A DNA stretch of 43,856 bases, from assembly GCA_018897475.1 (NCBI GenBank), contig JAHIKS010000093.1, positions 1-43,856 on the forward strand. Reading direction: 5' to 3'. The translations under genes were made by a program, and so were the position numbers. Shown here one piece after another: positions 23,932 through 31,280 of this stretch. The notes under the pieces are model-generated. The model made no database searches and was not told where the DNA came from. It saw nothing but the letters and a program-made list of their open reading frames with translations. Source of the DNA: Candidatus Altarchaeota archaeon (GTDB taxonomy: Archaea > Altiarchaeota > Altiarchaeia > IMC4 > QMZM01). The stretch's first letter is position 1. Each line of letters opens with the position of its first letter.

Positions 23932-24615
23932 CTATTGAATCTCCTCCGAGATTATCCTCGTGAGGTTATCTTCTGGGATTAAGCCCTTGTAAGTCCGGTC
24001 GCCTATGACTACCGCAGGGGTTTCAGTCACATTGTGGCTCCTCTTCAGCAGATTCACTATGGGTTCGTCAAGGTCGGAATTGAGAACAAACACTATGATT
24101 CTGTCCTTGAATTCTCCATCATATAGGTTGTCAAGTATGTGGCCCTGCTCAACGCATTCCTGGCACGGAACGGAATAGAAATAGAGGATTACCGCAACCT
24201 CCCGGTTGCATCTTTCCTTCACGTAGTTGTTGAGAATCCATGCTTTTGTGGATAAAAGAGCATAGTCTCTCCTGAGCGAGTCGAATTCCTTCCCTTGAGC
24301 ATTTTCGAGGTCCACTCCCAGCCCCCTTACCTTCTTTGTCGTGTCATCGACTAACGCTGATAAGGAGCCGCAAGAGAGATTCTGGCCTATAATGCTGAGG
24401 TATGCATACTCCAGCTGAAGGTTTTCGGTCCTTCTCTGCAGCGATGCATACTCCTCCTCGGATGGAAGGCGGTCTATCCTGCTCTGGAGTATACTAAGTT
24501 TTCCGTCAGTATATTCAATCAGATTTCCCTCTATGAAAAGCCCGGACATCACGCCAATCAGATAAAAGAACATGGATAGAACTGCTGCTGCCAGGTATAC
24601 TTTCTTGTTTTGCAT
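23932..24615 (-). CDS. membrane-anchored coiled-coil protein with a thioredoxin-like domain
   Basis: A 227-residue protein. One membrane helix (residues about 7-29) is followed by a helical, coiled-coil-like region (40-130) and a C-terminal thioredoxin fold. That fold has the redox motif CQEC (Cys151 and Cys154) in YFYSVPCQECVEQG, and the cis-proline loop TETPAVVIGDRTYKG near residue 200. The domain most likely faces outward and handles disulfides. It lies directly before srp54 on the same strand, which suggests a link to secretion. I do not recognise a named family for the helical region. Confidence 0.7.
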   Translation of the reverse strand: MQNKKVYLAAAVLSMFFYLIGVMSGLFIEGNLIEYTDGKLSILQSRIDRLPSEEEYASLQRRTENLQLEYAYLSIIGQNLSCGSLSALVDDTTKKVRGLGVDLENAQGKEFDSLRRDYALLSTKAWILNNYVKERCNREVAVILYFYSVPCQECVEQGHILDNLYDGEFKDRIIVFVLNSDLDEPIVNLLKRSHNVTETPAVVIGDRTYKGLIPEDNLTRIISEEIQ

Positions 24616-24659
24616 ATTTTAACGTATTTACGAAATATTAATAAAAAGCAGAGTATAAT

Positions 24660-25937
24660 ATGGATTTTGTCCACTCTACGAGTTTGATGTTGTATAATGC
24701 CTTTTTAATCCCGGTGGCTTTCTTTTCGTTCATCTATTATATCGTGGCGCTGAGAACCATCCTGGTTAAAGAGGAGAAGGATGAGGCCGACATGGCAGAG
24801 ATAGATTGGCCCAGAGTAACCGTTCAGATTCCCACGTTTAATGAGCCCGTTGCCATAAGGTGCGCAAGAAGCTGCTTGAATTTTGACTATCCGAAAGGGG
24901 GGTTTGAGATAATAATTGGCGATGATAGCACCAATCCCGATGTGTCAGAGGCCATTAATGAGTTTGCAGAGGAGAACAAAGGGATGGTGAGAGTGACAAG
25001 ACGGGGGCACAACAGAGGATTCAAGGCAGGCAATCTAAATCACATGTTGAAATTCTCAGAGGGGGACATTGTTGTAATATTCGATTCCGACTTCACGGCC
25101 CAGAGGGATTTTCTGAAGCGGGTTGTGATGCCCTTTATCAAAGATGATAAGGTTGGGTGTGTCCAGGCGGAGTGGGACTTCCTGAATTCAGGGAAGAATT
25201 ATATCTCAAAGCTCTCAACGACGCTTTTGATGTTTTATTATTCCCTCATAGTCCCCATAAACAAAATGCTCGGTGTACCTTTCCTTTTTGGTTCAGGGGA
25301 GGCCATAAGAAAGGACCTGTTGCTGGAGATGGGTGGCTGGCACGAGGGCAGCCTTACAGAGGATACGGAATTCTCACTCAGGTTATTCAAAAAGGGCTAC
25401 AGGATAGTCTATCTGGATGAGGTCAAGGTCAGGGGGGAGGTGCCCTACACGTGGGGGGGGCTTATGAGCCAGCAGAGGAGATGGGCCTACGGGAACACAA
25501 AGGCGTTTTTGGTTCATGCCCGCTCAATCCTCTTTGGTCAGTTTTCCGTCTTGCAAAAAACGATGATAGCCTATACCACCTCCATAGGTTATCTATCGAA
25601 TCTGTTTCTTTTGCTGTTCCTGCTTGCGGGAATGGCCTCGTTTTTTTCACAACCGGCCGCCCCAATAGATATACCAAAGTTCGTAAACCAGACAATGAGC
25701 GTGTTTTTAATTACCTCCGGTTTCCTTTTGGGAGGAATTGCCGCACTCTATAAGAAGAATAAACTCAATATTCTGCTTCCTTCCCTTGTCTCTGTTTTAA
25801 CCGTCGGTTTTTTGGTTTCCTTTAATATCTGTGTTGGCTTTTTCAAGGCCGTTTCTGGCAAGGAGATGGTCTGGTCCGCGGTAAACAAGGAGGGTAATTT
25901 CGATATCATCCCCCAAGAACGACTGGGGGAGATGTAA
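24660..25937 (+). CDS. family 2 glycosyltransferase, membrane-bound (cellulose synthase-like)
   Basis: A 425-residue processive-type GT2 enzyme. There is one N-terminal membrane helix, then a GT-A domain with VQIPTFNEP, IIGDDSTN, VIFDSDF (D-x-D), SLTEDTEFSLRL (general base) and QQRRWAYG (Q-x-x-R-W). Three or more C-terminal membrane helices follow. Q-x-x-R-W proteins polymerise or transfer sugars across the membrane. The product is unknown. It is followed with no gap (TAAATG) by a second GT2 gene, so the two are an operon. Confidence 0.85.
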   Translation: MDFVHSTSLMLYNAFLIPVAFFSFIYYIVALRTILVKEEKDEADMAEIDWPRVTVQIPTFNEPVAIRCARSCLNFDYPKGGFEIIIGDDSTNPDVSEAINEFAEENKGMVRVTRRGHNRGFKAGNLNHMLKFSEGDIVVIFDSDFTAQRDFLKRVVMPFIKDDKVGCVQAEWDFLNSGKNYISKLSTTLLMFYYSLIVPINKMLGVPFLFGSGEAIRKDLLLEMGGWHEGSLTEDTEFSLRLFKKGYRIVYLDEVKVRGEVPYTWGGLMSQQRRWAYGNTKAFLVHARSILFGQFSVLQKTMIAYTTSIGYLSNLFLLLFLLAGMASFFSQPAAPIDIPKFVNQTMSVFLITSGFLLGGIAALYKKNKLNILLPSLVSVLTVGFLVSFNICVGFFKAVSGKEMVWSAVNKEGNFDIIPQERLGEM

Positions 25938-27200
25938 ATGATTGACCTAATCCTTATAGTAATATTTTCGGTACTGATTGTTCTTCACGGTTCCTGGATT
26001 TTTCTTCTCCTCTATCCTGAAAGAAAGAAATATGACGAGATTTCGCCGGACATCTCCATAATCATGCCCGCCCACAATGAGGAGGGGATAATAGAATCCA
26101 CAATAAATAGCGTTCTTGAAGCAGAGTATTCCGGGAAGAGAGAGATTATCGTGGTAAATGACGGCTCAAGTGATAGGACCGCAGAAATAGTCAGAGGTCT
26201 GGCAGAAAAAGACGAGAGAATTCGCCTGTATGAGACCAATCACGTGGGGAAGGCAAAGGCGATAAACAGGGGAGTTGAAAATGCAACCAATGAAATTGTT
26301 GTTGTGCTTGATGCCGACTCGATGCTGGATTCCGAGGCGTTGGTCAAGATTGTGAAGCCCTTCTCCGACAAGAGAGTGGGGGGCGTTTCTGGAATAATCC
26401 GGGCAATTCAGACAAATAATCCGTTGACCTGGTTTCAGGACCTGGAATATATTGTAACATCTGGATGGAGATACACCTGCAACAGACTGGATAGCACATA
26501 CATTTTTCCAGGGTTTGCAGCATTCAGGAAAGGTGCCCTTTTGGAGACGGGCGGTTTTTCAAGCGACACTCTCTCCGAGGACTTTGAGATTGGTTTGAGG
26601 CTGAGGAAAGAGGGCCATGTTTTGGTTATGTCGTGGGCGACAATCTATACGAAGGTTCCTGAGACGTTTTCCGGCCTGATGAAACAGAGAATTCGCTGGG
26701 GACGAGGCACTATTCAAGTGATAAGGAAGCACTTTGATGTGCCATTCAACAAGAAGTACGGTGCTATTGGCTTCTATGGGATTCCAACACAGATGTACTG
26801 GTTCATTCACGGCCTGACCTATCTGCCTGTCGTTTTTTACCAGATATTAAGCGGTTATCTGAAGTATTTTGTCGCATCTGATAATTCCCTCTCCCTGGAG
26901 GCAGCGGCGTACTTCTTCAGGTGGTTCTCGTTTTATGGGATGGTTGATTTCACCTACAAGACCTTCATCGGAGAGTATGAGATGTCCCTGGTCTTTGTTC
27001 TGACACTTGTGATGTTCTGCCTCTACATCCTATATGATGCCCTTGTGATAACAAAGATAGGAAAACCGTCGGTTCGCTTCCTCTTTGTTATTTTTTTCCT
27101 CTTTCCATATTCTTTATTCGTATTGTCGCTTCATGTGGTCCCGCTCTTCTATGAGCTGTTAAAACCAGGAAGCGCCAATGTCTGGGAAAAGAATAAATAA
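25938..27200 (+). CDS. family 2 glycosyltransferase, membrane-bound
   Basis: A 420-residue GT2 enzyme similar in plan to its upstream neighbour: an N-terminal helix, SIIMPAHNEEGIIE, IVVNDGSSDRT, VVLDADSML, TLSEDFEIGLRLR, MKQRIRWGRGT and about four C-terminal membrane helices. Motif order matches processive synthases such as hyaluronan or poly-N-acetylglucosamine synthases. It starts on the base after the previous stop. The two may make one polymer with two sugars, or act in sequence on a lipid-linked glycan. Confidence 0.85.
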   Translation: MIDLILIVIFSVLIVLHGSWIFLLLYPERKKYDEISPDISIIMPAHNEEGIIESTINSVLEAEYSGKREIIVVNDGSSDRTAEIVRGLAEKDERIRLYETNHVGKAKAINRGVENATNEIVVVLDADSMLDSEALVKIVKPFSDKRVGGVSGIIRAIQTNNPLTWFQDLEYIVTSGWRYTCNRLDSTYIFPGFAAFRKGALLETGGFSSDTLSEDFEIGLRLRKEGHVLVMSWATIYTKVPETFSGLMKQRIRWGRGTIQVIRKHFDVPFNKKYGAIGFYGIPTQMYWFIHGLTYLPVVFYQILSGYLKYFVASDNSLSLEAAAYFFRWFSFYGMVDFTYKTFIGEYEMSLVFVLTLVMFCLYILYDALVITKIGKPSVRFLFVIFFLFPYSLFVLSLHVVPLFYELLKPGSANVWEKNK

Positions 27201-27201
27201 A

Positions 27202-27807
27202 ATGACAACGAAGGAGCACCCGGATTTTTTGCTGGAGCTGAAGAGGCAGCTTGTCCATCTATTTATGGGCATATTGATTTCTCTCTCAGTCTACTTTTTA
27301 GATCCGTTTATGGGTAGGTGGGTGCTCCTGCCATTAATCGTTATGCTGTTGTTCATCTTTACCCTACCAAGGCTGATAACGGACATATGGCTGTTCAATC
27401 ACCTCTTCCTGCACTTCGAGAGGGAGGACGACATAATGAATTTCCCGTTCAGGGGCGCGTTCTGGTACGGGGTGGGGATAATTCCCCCGATTCTGTTCCT
27501 GCCGCTGAATCCCGCCTGTGCAGTGATTGCTGTTCTGTCTGCAGGGGATTCCATGTCAACAATAGTCGGGAAATTCCTGGGTAAGAGAAGATACGGCCAT
27601 AAGAGCGTCGAGGGCTTCCTGTCCTTTTTCGTCTTCGGCTTCCTTGCTGCCGCGGTGTTTGTAAGCCCGGAACTGGCCCTTATGTTTGCCTTTCTGGGAG
27701 CAGTGATGGAGTTCCTCTCCTTTATAGACGATAACCTTTTAATCCCCCTGAGCCTGAGCGTTTTTTATGTCCTGGCTTCGAACATAATTAGGTTGAATCT
27801 AATGTGA
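27202..27807 (+). CDS. dolichol/phytol kinase-like integral membrane protein
   Basis: A protein of about 201 residues with six or so membrane helices. The motif GDSMSTIVGKFLGKRRYGHKSVEGFLSFF resembles the CTP-dependent polyprenol kinase and CDP-diacylglycerol synthase superfamily (D-x-x-S-T-x-x-G-K, then K-S-x-E-G). It starts two bases after the second glycosyltransferase; a start eight codons upstream is also possible. Phosphorylation of dolichol or another isoprenoid alcohol would supply the carrier for glycan assembly and fits the two glycosyltransferases upstream. The exact substrate is not shown. Confidence 0.75.
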   Translation: MTTKEHPDFLLELKRQLVHLFMGILISLSVYFLDPFMGRWVLLPLIVMLLFIFTLPRLITDIWLFNHLFLHFEREDDIMNFPFRGAFWYGVGIIPPILFLPLNPACAVIAVLSAGDSMSTIVGKFLGKRRYGHKSVEGFLSFFVFGFLAAAVFVSPELALMFAFLGAVMEFLSFIDDNLLIPLSLSVFYVLASNIIRLNLM

Positions 27808-27824
27808 TTATTCAATCATTAGTT

Positions 27825-27899
27825 GGGCCCGTAGCCTAGCCTGGATAGGGCACCGGACTTCTAATCCGGAGACCACGGGTTCGAATCCCGTCGGGTCCG
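27825..27899 (+). tRNA. tRNA-Arg(UCU)
   Basis: A 75-base cloverleaf without intron. Acceptor GGGCCCG pairs with CGGGTCC, with G as discriminator. The anticodon stem CCGGA/TCCGG encloses loop CTTCTAA, with anticodon TCT at 27860-27862. The T arm is CACGGG-TTCGAAT-CCCGT. No CCA is encoded. Confidence 0.95.
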
Positions 27900-27902
27900 T
27901 TC

Positions 27903-27923
27903 GGTTTTTCTTTTAGAAAAACC
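27903..27923 (+). terminator. hairpin after tRNA-Arg
   Basis: An eight-pair perfect inverted repeat, GGTTTTTC with GAAAAACC, around a TTTTA loop, immediately after the tRNA. It includes T-runs and probably ends tRNA transcription. It also resembles the hairpin at the end of the TnpB element 270 bases away. Confidence 0.5.
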
Positions 27924-27935
27924 AAAAGATTAAAA

Positions 27936-28184
27936 ATGACGAGTAACTCTGAGGAGGGAAGGGTCAGCATCAGGCTTGATGTGATAAAGAACGTCATAGA
28001 GGACATTAACAGGAACCACGAACTGCAGAAAATTTTTGGTTCTCCGGTCTCTGAATCCCTGGTTATTGTTGCGGACAACAACGACATCAGGATAGAGGAG
28101 GGCGGAGCAATAAAGCTGACAAAGGCCGAGTGCAAGAGGTTTGCTGATGTTCTTAATGGGATTATAGAGAACAGTACGCTGTGA
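27936..28184 (+). CDS. small protein of unknown function
   Basis: An 82-residue soluble, mixed-charge protein (MTSNSEEGRVSIRLDVIKNVIEDINRNHELQKIFG...LTKAECKRFADVLNGIIENSTL). I do not recognise it. It is predicted to be mostly helical with a short beta section in the middle (ESLVIVADNNDIRIEEGGAIKLT). It lies between tRNA-Arg and the TnpB element. Its TGA stop falls in GTGAAC, which appears to be the outermost base sequence of that element, so the C-terminus may have been reset by the insertion. Confidence 0.55.
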   Translation: MTSNSEEGRVSIRLDVIKNVIEDINRNHELQKIFGSPVSESLVIVADNNDIRIEEGGAIKLTKAECKRFADVLNGIIENSTL

Positions 28185-28194
28185 ACTACTCCCA

Positions 28195-28215
28195 CCAAAA
28201 ACCTACGGTTTTTGG
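28195..28215 (-). ncRNA. right-end hairpin and probable end of the omega RNA
   Basis: A nine-pair stem, CCAAAAACC with GGTTTTTGG, and a TAC loop. The tnpB TAG stop (28203-28205) lies inside it. In IS605 elements the guide (omega) RNA covers the 3' end of tnpB and the right end, so this hairpin should lie at the scaffold's 3' part, with guide bases beyond about 28183. A second stem, GGAAG/CTTCC, lies at 28214-28226. The RNA limits are inferred. Confidence 0.5.
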
Positions 28216-29393
28216 AAGGAGCTTCCTGTTTCATTGACGAGACTTGCAGCAGAACCGAAGTCCTGAAGTAGAGGTTTCATCTCCGCAGGCGTTGGTTCGG
28301 GTCGCACCGACCCTACCTCTTTGAGAGCCTTATTCAATATGTTTATCGCAGCATTAGGGTCTCTGTCCATTACCAAGCCGCAATGCGGACACCTATGTTC
28401 TCTTACCCAAATTGGCTTGTAGACATATTTTCCACATTCTGGGTTGCTGCAGTTTTGTGTTGTGTTTTTTGGATCTACCTTCGCAAGCGTCCTACCAGCT
28501 CCCTCCGCCTTGTAGGACAGCATCTGAATGAAGGTTGACCATGAAGAGTCTGCTGTATTCTGGGCATTATAAGAGGATTCCATCATCTCCTTTACCGCCA
28601 GGTCCTCTACACCTATAATGTCGTAGTTATTTATGTAGTAGCGTGAAAGCTTGTGCAGGAAGTCCCTTCGCCCATCAGTTATTCTTTCATATACTCTCGC
28701 CGTCTTTATCCTCTGCTTCAGTCTGTTCTTTGAACCCTTCTCTTTCTTTGCCAGGTTTCTCTGCTCTCTGGCAAGTTTCTCTTCCAGTTTAAGAAGATTA
28801 TGAGGGTGTTCTATCCACTCCCCATTGCTGTCGGTCAGGTAGTTCTCTATGTTCAGGTCCAGTCCGATTGCTTTCCCTGTAGTGCCTAATTTTTCTGCTT
28901 TGGTTTCTACAGAAAAGATTGCGAACCACCTCCCTGATTGCTCTCTCTTGATGTGGACTTGCTTTATACTCCCCTTTATCTTCCTGTGCAGTTTTATCGG
29001 AATTGGTCCTATCTTAGACAAACGTAGTCTGTTGTCGATGATTGCGAAACCTGTCTGATTGTAGACAAAGGATTTCATCCGAGTGTATTTCTTGAACCTG
29101 AGTCTGCCGACCTTCCTTCCTTTTGCTTTCAATCCCCTGAGCCCCCGCAGGTTGGAATATAGTTGCCATAAAACATACTGCCTTGTTTTAGAGTGGCTGT
29201 TTTCCAACTCAGGCCACTGCCGGACAAGATAAGGTATCTGGGCCTGTAAATCATATTTTGGAGGAACTTTATCTGATTCCTTCCACTTTCTGAGGAAGTA
29301 GTTGTAGAGTTTCCTGCAACTATCAAGGACTTCCAGCATCCCCATCTCCTGGGCCTTGCTTGGATAGAGCCTAAACCTTAGATTTCTTTGCAT
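28203..29393 (-). CDS. tnpB: RNA-guided endonuclease TnpB (IS200/IS605 family)
   Basis: A 396-residue, apparently intact TnpB. The RuvC acidic residues are Asp179 (AIGLDLNIENY), Glu263 (IIGVEDLAVKEM) and the DRDPNAA pair at 343-345. A four-cysteine zinc finger, CSNPEC then CPHC, lies between the last two. The N-terminus (RFRLYPSKAQEMGMLEVLDSCRKLYNYFLRKW) is the usual OrfB helix-turn-helix part. The tail PLLQDFGSAASLVNETGSSF is typical of TnpB reading into the element's end. The protein should cut DNA guided by omega RNA and so maintain its element. A near-copy of the 12-mer repeat is at 28879-28890. Confidence 0.92.
   Translation of the reverse strand: MQRNLRFRLYPSKAQEMGMLEVLDSCRKLYNYFLRKWKESDKVPPKYDLQAQIPYLVRQWPELENSHSKTRQYVLWQLYSNLRGLRGLKAKGRKVGRLRFKKYTRMKSFVYNQTGFAIIDNRLRLSKIGPIPIKLHRKIKGSIKQVHIKREQSGRWFAIFSVETKAEKLGTTGKAIGLDLNIENYLTDSNGEWIEHPHNLLKLEEKLAREQRNLAKKEKGSKNRLKQRIKTARVYERITDGRRDFLHKLSRYYINNYDIIGVEDLAVKEMMESSYNAQNTADSSWSTFIQMLSYKAEGAGRTLAKVDPKNTTQNCSNPECGKYVYKPIWVREHRCPHCGLVMDRDPNAAINILNKALKEVGSVRPEPTPAEMKPLLQDFGSAASLVNETGSSFQKP
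28879..28890 (+). repeat. 12-mer repeat near-copy (GTAGTGCCTAAT) inside tnpB
   Basis: Eleven of twelve bases match the consensus. In the tnpB frame it encodes Leu-Gly-Thr-Thr, as the copies in the DUF192 and aspartate dehydrogenase genes do. With a single copy inside a gene, chance cannot be ruled out. Confidence 0.45.
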
Positions 29394-29579
29394 TTTCTCC
29401 TTTGCGTTAGATATTTGGGGGCAGAGGAAGTTATACAGACGCGGTGTTTATTTTGTTTATTTCGTATATTTTGATGTGGTGATCCGTATATTCGGCTTTG
29501 CGTCGAAATAAATCACCTGGCAAAGCAACGTCATTTCCCTCCCTAAGGGGGAGAGGACTTAGACCACATTCAAGTTAAG
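29394..29579. other. intergenic region between tnpB and DUF167
   Basis: No gene is seen. It must hold the left end of the TnpB element, the tnpB promoter and the DUF167 promoter. A possible hairpin, CTCCC with GGGAG around TAAGG, lies near 29538-29553 and could be the left-end structure. Confidence 0.4.
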
Positions 29580-29870
29580 ATGTTCGAGTGCATGAGAGAG
29601 AGCAAAGACGGAGTCATTATAGAAATCCATGTGGTTCCCGGTTCTAAGAGCGACGGGTTTTCCTATGACTCCTGGGAAAAACGACTGAAAGTAAGGGTTT
29701 CTTCCCCCGCCGTTAATGGAAAGGCAACCCGGGGGGTTGTTGCTATCTTCTCCAATCGGTTTGGTAATTGTGAACTCGTTTCGGGGGCGAAATCTAGAAA
29801 GAAGAGTTTGTTGGTTAGGGGCAAGAACATGGAGGAGGTAAGTGAAATTCTGGGTTCTCTGGTGAATTAA
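29580..29870 (+). CDS. DUF167 (YggU-like) family protein
   Basis: A 96-residue protein with the family's strand and loop pattern: IIEIHVVPGSKSDGFSYDSWEKRLKVRVSSPAVNGKATRGVVAIFSNRF, then CELVSGAKSRKKSLLVRG. The PGSK and SPAVNGKA motifs are diagnostic. The function of the family is not known. ATG at 29580 or at 29592 could be the start. About 180 bases without a recognisable gene separate it from dnaG. Confidence 0.85.
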   Translation: MFECMRESKDGVIIEIHVVPGSKSDGFSYDSWEKRLKVRVSSPAVNGKATRGVVAIFSNRFGNCELVSGAKSRKKSLLVRGKNMEEVSEILGSLVN

Positions 29871-30039
29871 GCATATTTATTGATTGAATTCCAAGAAATA
29901 TGAGAATTGTTTCAGATTCACTCGTCAAGAATATAACGCGTTCACGCTCATAGTTGTTTGCCTTAATGAGAAGGATACCGAGGGTTAGCACTATTTCTTG
30001 GCTGTGATGCCTGAATAATTCCAAACACAATTAAATTTT

Positions 30040-30046
30040 GAGGTGA
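30040..30046 (+). promoter_or_regulatory. Shine-Dalgarno sequence of dnaG
   Basis: GAGGTGA lies five bases before ATG at 30052. It decides the start against the GTG at 30043, which would sit inside it. This is one of the few clear ribosome-binding sites in the window. Confidence 0.7.
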
Positions 30047-30051
30047 TTGAT

Positions 30052-31221
30052 ATGGCAAAAGCGCCAGCAGATACGGTAAAATACAACATATACGCGGACA
30101 TTATCATAGACGGCGTGGTTGAGAAACCAGACGTTGTCGGAGCGATTTTCGGACAGTCCGAAGGCCTGCTCGGAGAAGAGCTTGAACTGAGAGACTTGCA
30201 GAAGACCGGGAGGATAGGTCGGATAGAGGTTGATGTTTCAACAAAGGCAGGAAAGTCGACAGGGAAGGTTACTGTGCCCTCCAGCCTGGATATGGTCGAG
30301 ACGTCAATTATCGCTGCTGCAATAGAGGGGGTCGATAGAGTGGGCCCCTGTAACGCGAAAATAACAGTAAAGGACGTTGAGGACGCACGAACCGCAAAGA
30401 GGAAGTCTGTAATTGATAGAGCAAAGGAGCTCCTGAAAAAGTTGATGGATGAGGAGATACCTGAAAGCGGTGCGCTGACTGAAGAGGTCAAGAAGGCGGT
30501 TCAGTTGAGTGAAATTGGTGATTATAGGGGGCTTCCTGCGGGGCCGGCGATAAGCGGTGCTGAGAGCATCATTCTTGTCGAGGGCAGAGCAGACGTGATA
30601 ACTCTGTTAAAGGCAGGGATAAAGAATGCCGTTGCTGTTGGCGGAACAAACATTCCAAAGACAGTTGTGGACCTAAGTAAGGAAAAAACGACCATTGCCT
30701 TTCTAGATGGTGACCGTGGCGGTGAAATGATATTGAAGGAGCTGTCACAGGTTGCGGAGATTGATTTTGTAGCTAGGGCGCCGAGGGGGAAAGAGGTGGA
30801 AGAGCTGGGTAAGAAAGAGATAATAATGGCTCTGAGAAGGAAGACCCCCCTAAGCCAGGTAAAGGGGAGCAATAATAGAGCACCCGAAAGGGGGAGCAAT
30901 AATAGAGCACCCGAAAGGGCCCAAGTAAAATCGAAAGACGATAAAGACAACGGGTTCCTGTCTCTTTTGGAGGACGTAAAGGGAAAATTAACCGCAAGGT
31001 TATATGACAACAACCTGACCCAGATTACGGAGATTGAGATTAAGGACCTTATAGACTCCCTTGGCGGGGTGCAGCCATATTGTGTCGTCTTTGATGGTAT
31101 TGTTACCCAAAGACTCATAGATGCTGCTGCATCAAGCAAGGTTACGTGTGTTGTAGGTATAAACAAGTCCTCAATCTCCAACACACGGGGAGTTCAGATT
31201 GTTACCGAGAGGGATAAATAA
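30052..31221 (+). CDS. dnaG: archaeal DnaG primase-like protein (TOPRIM)
   Basis: A 389-residue archaeal DnaG. The N-terminal region (YNIYADIIIDGVVEKPDVVGAIFGQSEGLLGEELELRDLQKTGRIGRIEV) matches the family. A TOPRIM domain follows with the catalytic Glu in IILVEGRADVI and the DxD in AFLDGDRGGE. The C-terminal part (ARLYDNNLTQITEIEIKDLIDSLGGV...GIVTQRLIDAAA) is also conserved. Archaeal DnaG makes primers in vitro but is best known as an exosome subunit with a poly(A) preference. The linker at residues about 272-289 holds an exact duplication of GSNNRAPER. Confidence 0.94.
   Translation: MAKAPADTVKYNIYADIIIDGVVEKPDVVGAIFGQSEGLLGEELELRDLQKTGRIGRIEVDVSTKAGKSTGKVTVPSSLDMVETSIIAAAIEGVDRVGPCNAKITVKDVEDARTAKRKSVIDRAKELLKKLMDEEIPESGALTEEVKKAVQLSEIGDYRGLPAGPAISGAESIILVEGRADVITLLKAGIKNAVAVGGTNIPKTVVDLSKEKTTIAFLDGDRGGEMILKELSQVAEIDFVARAPRGKEVEELGKKEIIMALRRKTPLSQVKGSNNRAPERGSNNRAPERAQVKSKDDKDNGFLSLLEDVKGKLTARLYDNNLTQITEIEIKDLIDSLGGVQPYCVVFDGIVTQRLIDAAASSKVTCVVGINKSSISNTRGVQIVTERDK
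30865..30918 (+). repeat. perfect 27-bp tandem duplication inside dnaG
   Basis: Bases 30865-30891 and 30892-30918 are identical and keep the reading frame, giving GSNNRAPER twice in the low-complexity linker after the TOPRIM domain. Silent sites have not diverged, so the duplication is recent or is under gene conversion. Confidence 0.95.
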
Positions 31222-31280
31222 TCCCTCTTCTTTTTTTCTATTTTTATCCGTCTGAATCTAACTTAATAGTGGGTTCAAAC

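Larger units (their letters stand above)
28183..29575 (-). mobile_element. IS200/IS605-type element carrying only tnpB
   Basis: An IS1341-like unit with tnpB and no tnpA. On the minus strand the 3' end has a perfect nine-pair hairpin (28195-28215) followed by a TGGGAGTAGTTCAC end, which resembles right ends I know for archaeal elements of this group. The left boundary lies in the 186 bases between the tnpB start and the DUF167 gene and is not exact. Without tnpA the element needs a transposase in trans. Confidence 0.65.

Noticed and set aside
27825..28184. Integrated element using tRNA-Arg as attachment site
   Set aside because: No integrase and no repeated tRNA 3' end is visible nearby; the only mobile gene is tnpB, which does not use tRNA att sites.
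29871..30051. C/D box small RNA between DUF167 and dnaG
   Set aside because: TGATG and CTGA strings occur near 30005-30014, but there is no good C box at the right distance and no symmetrical D'/C' pair. A degenerate GTTAGCACTAT (29984-29994) is one base short of the 12-mer and too weak to call.
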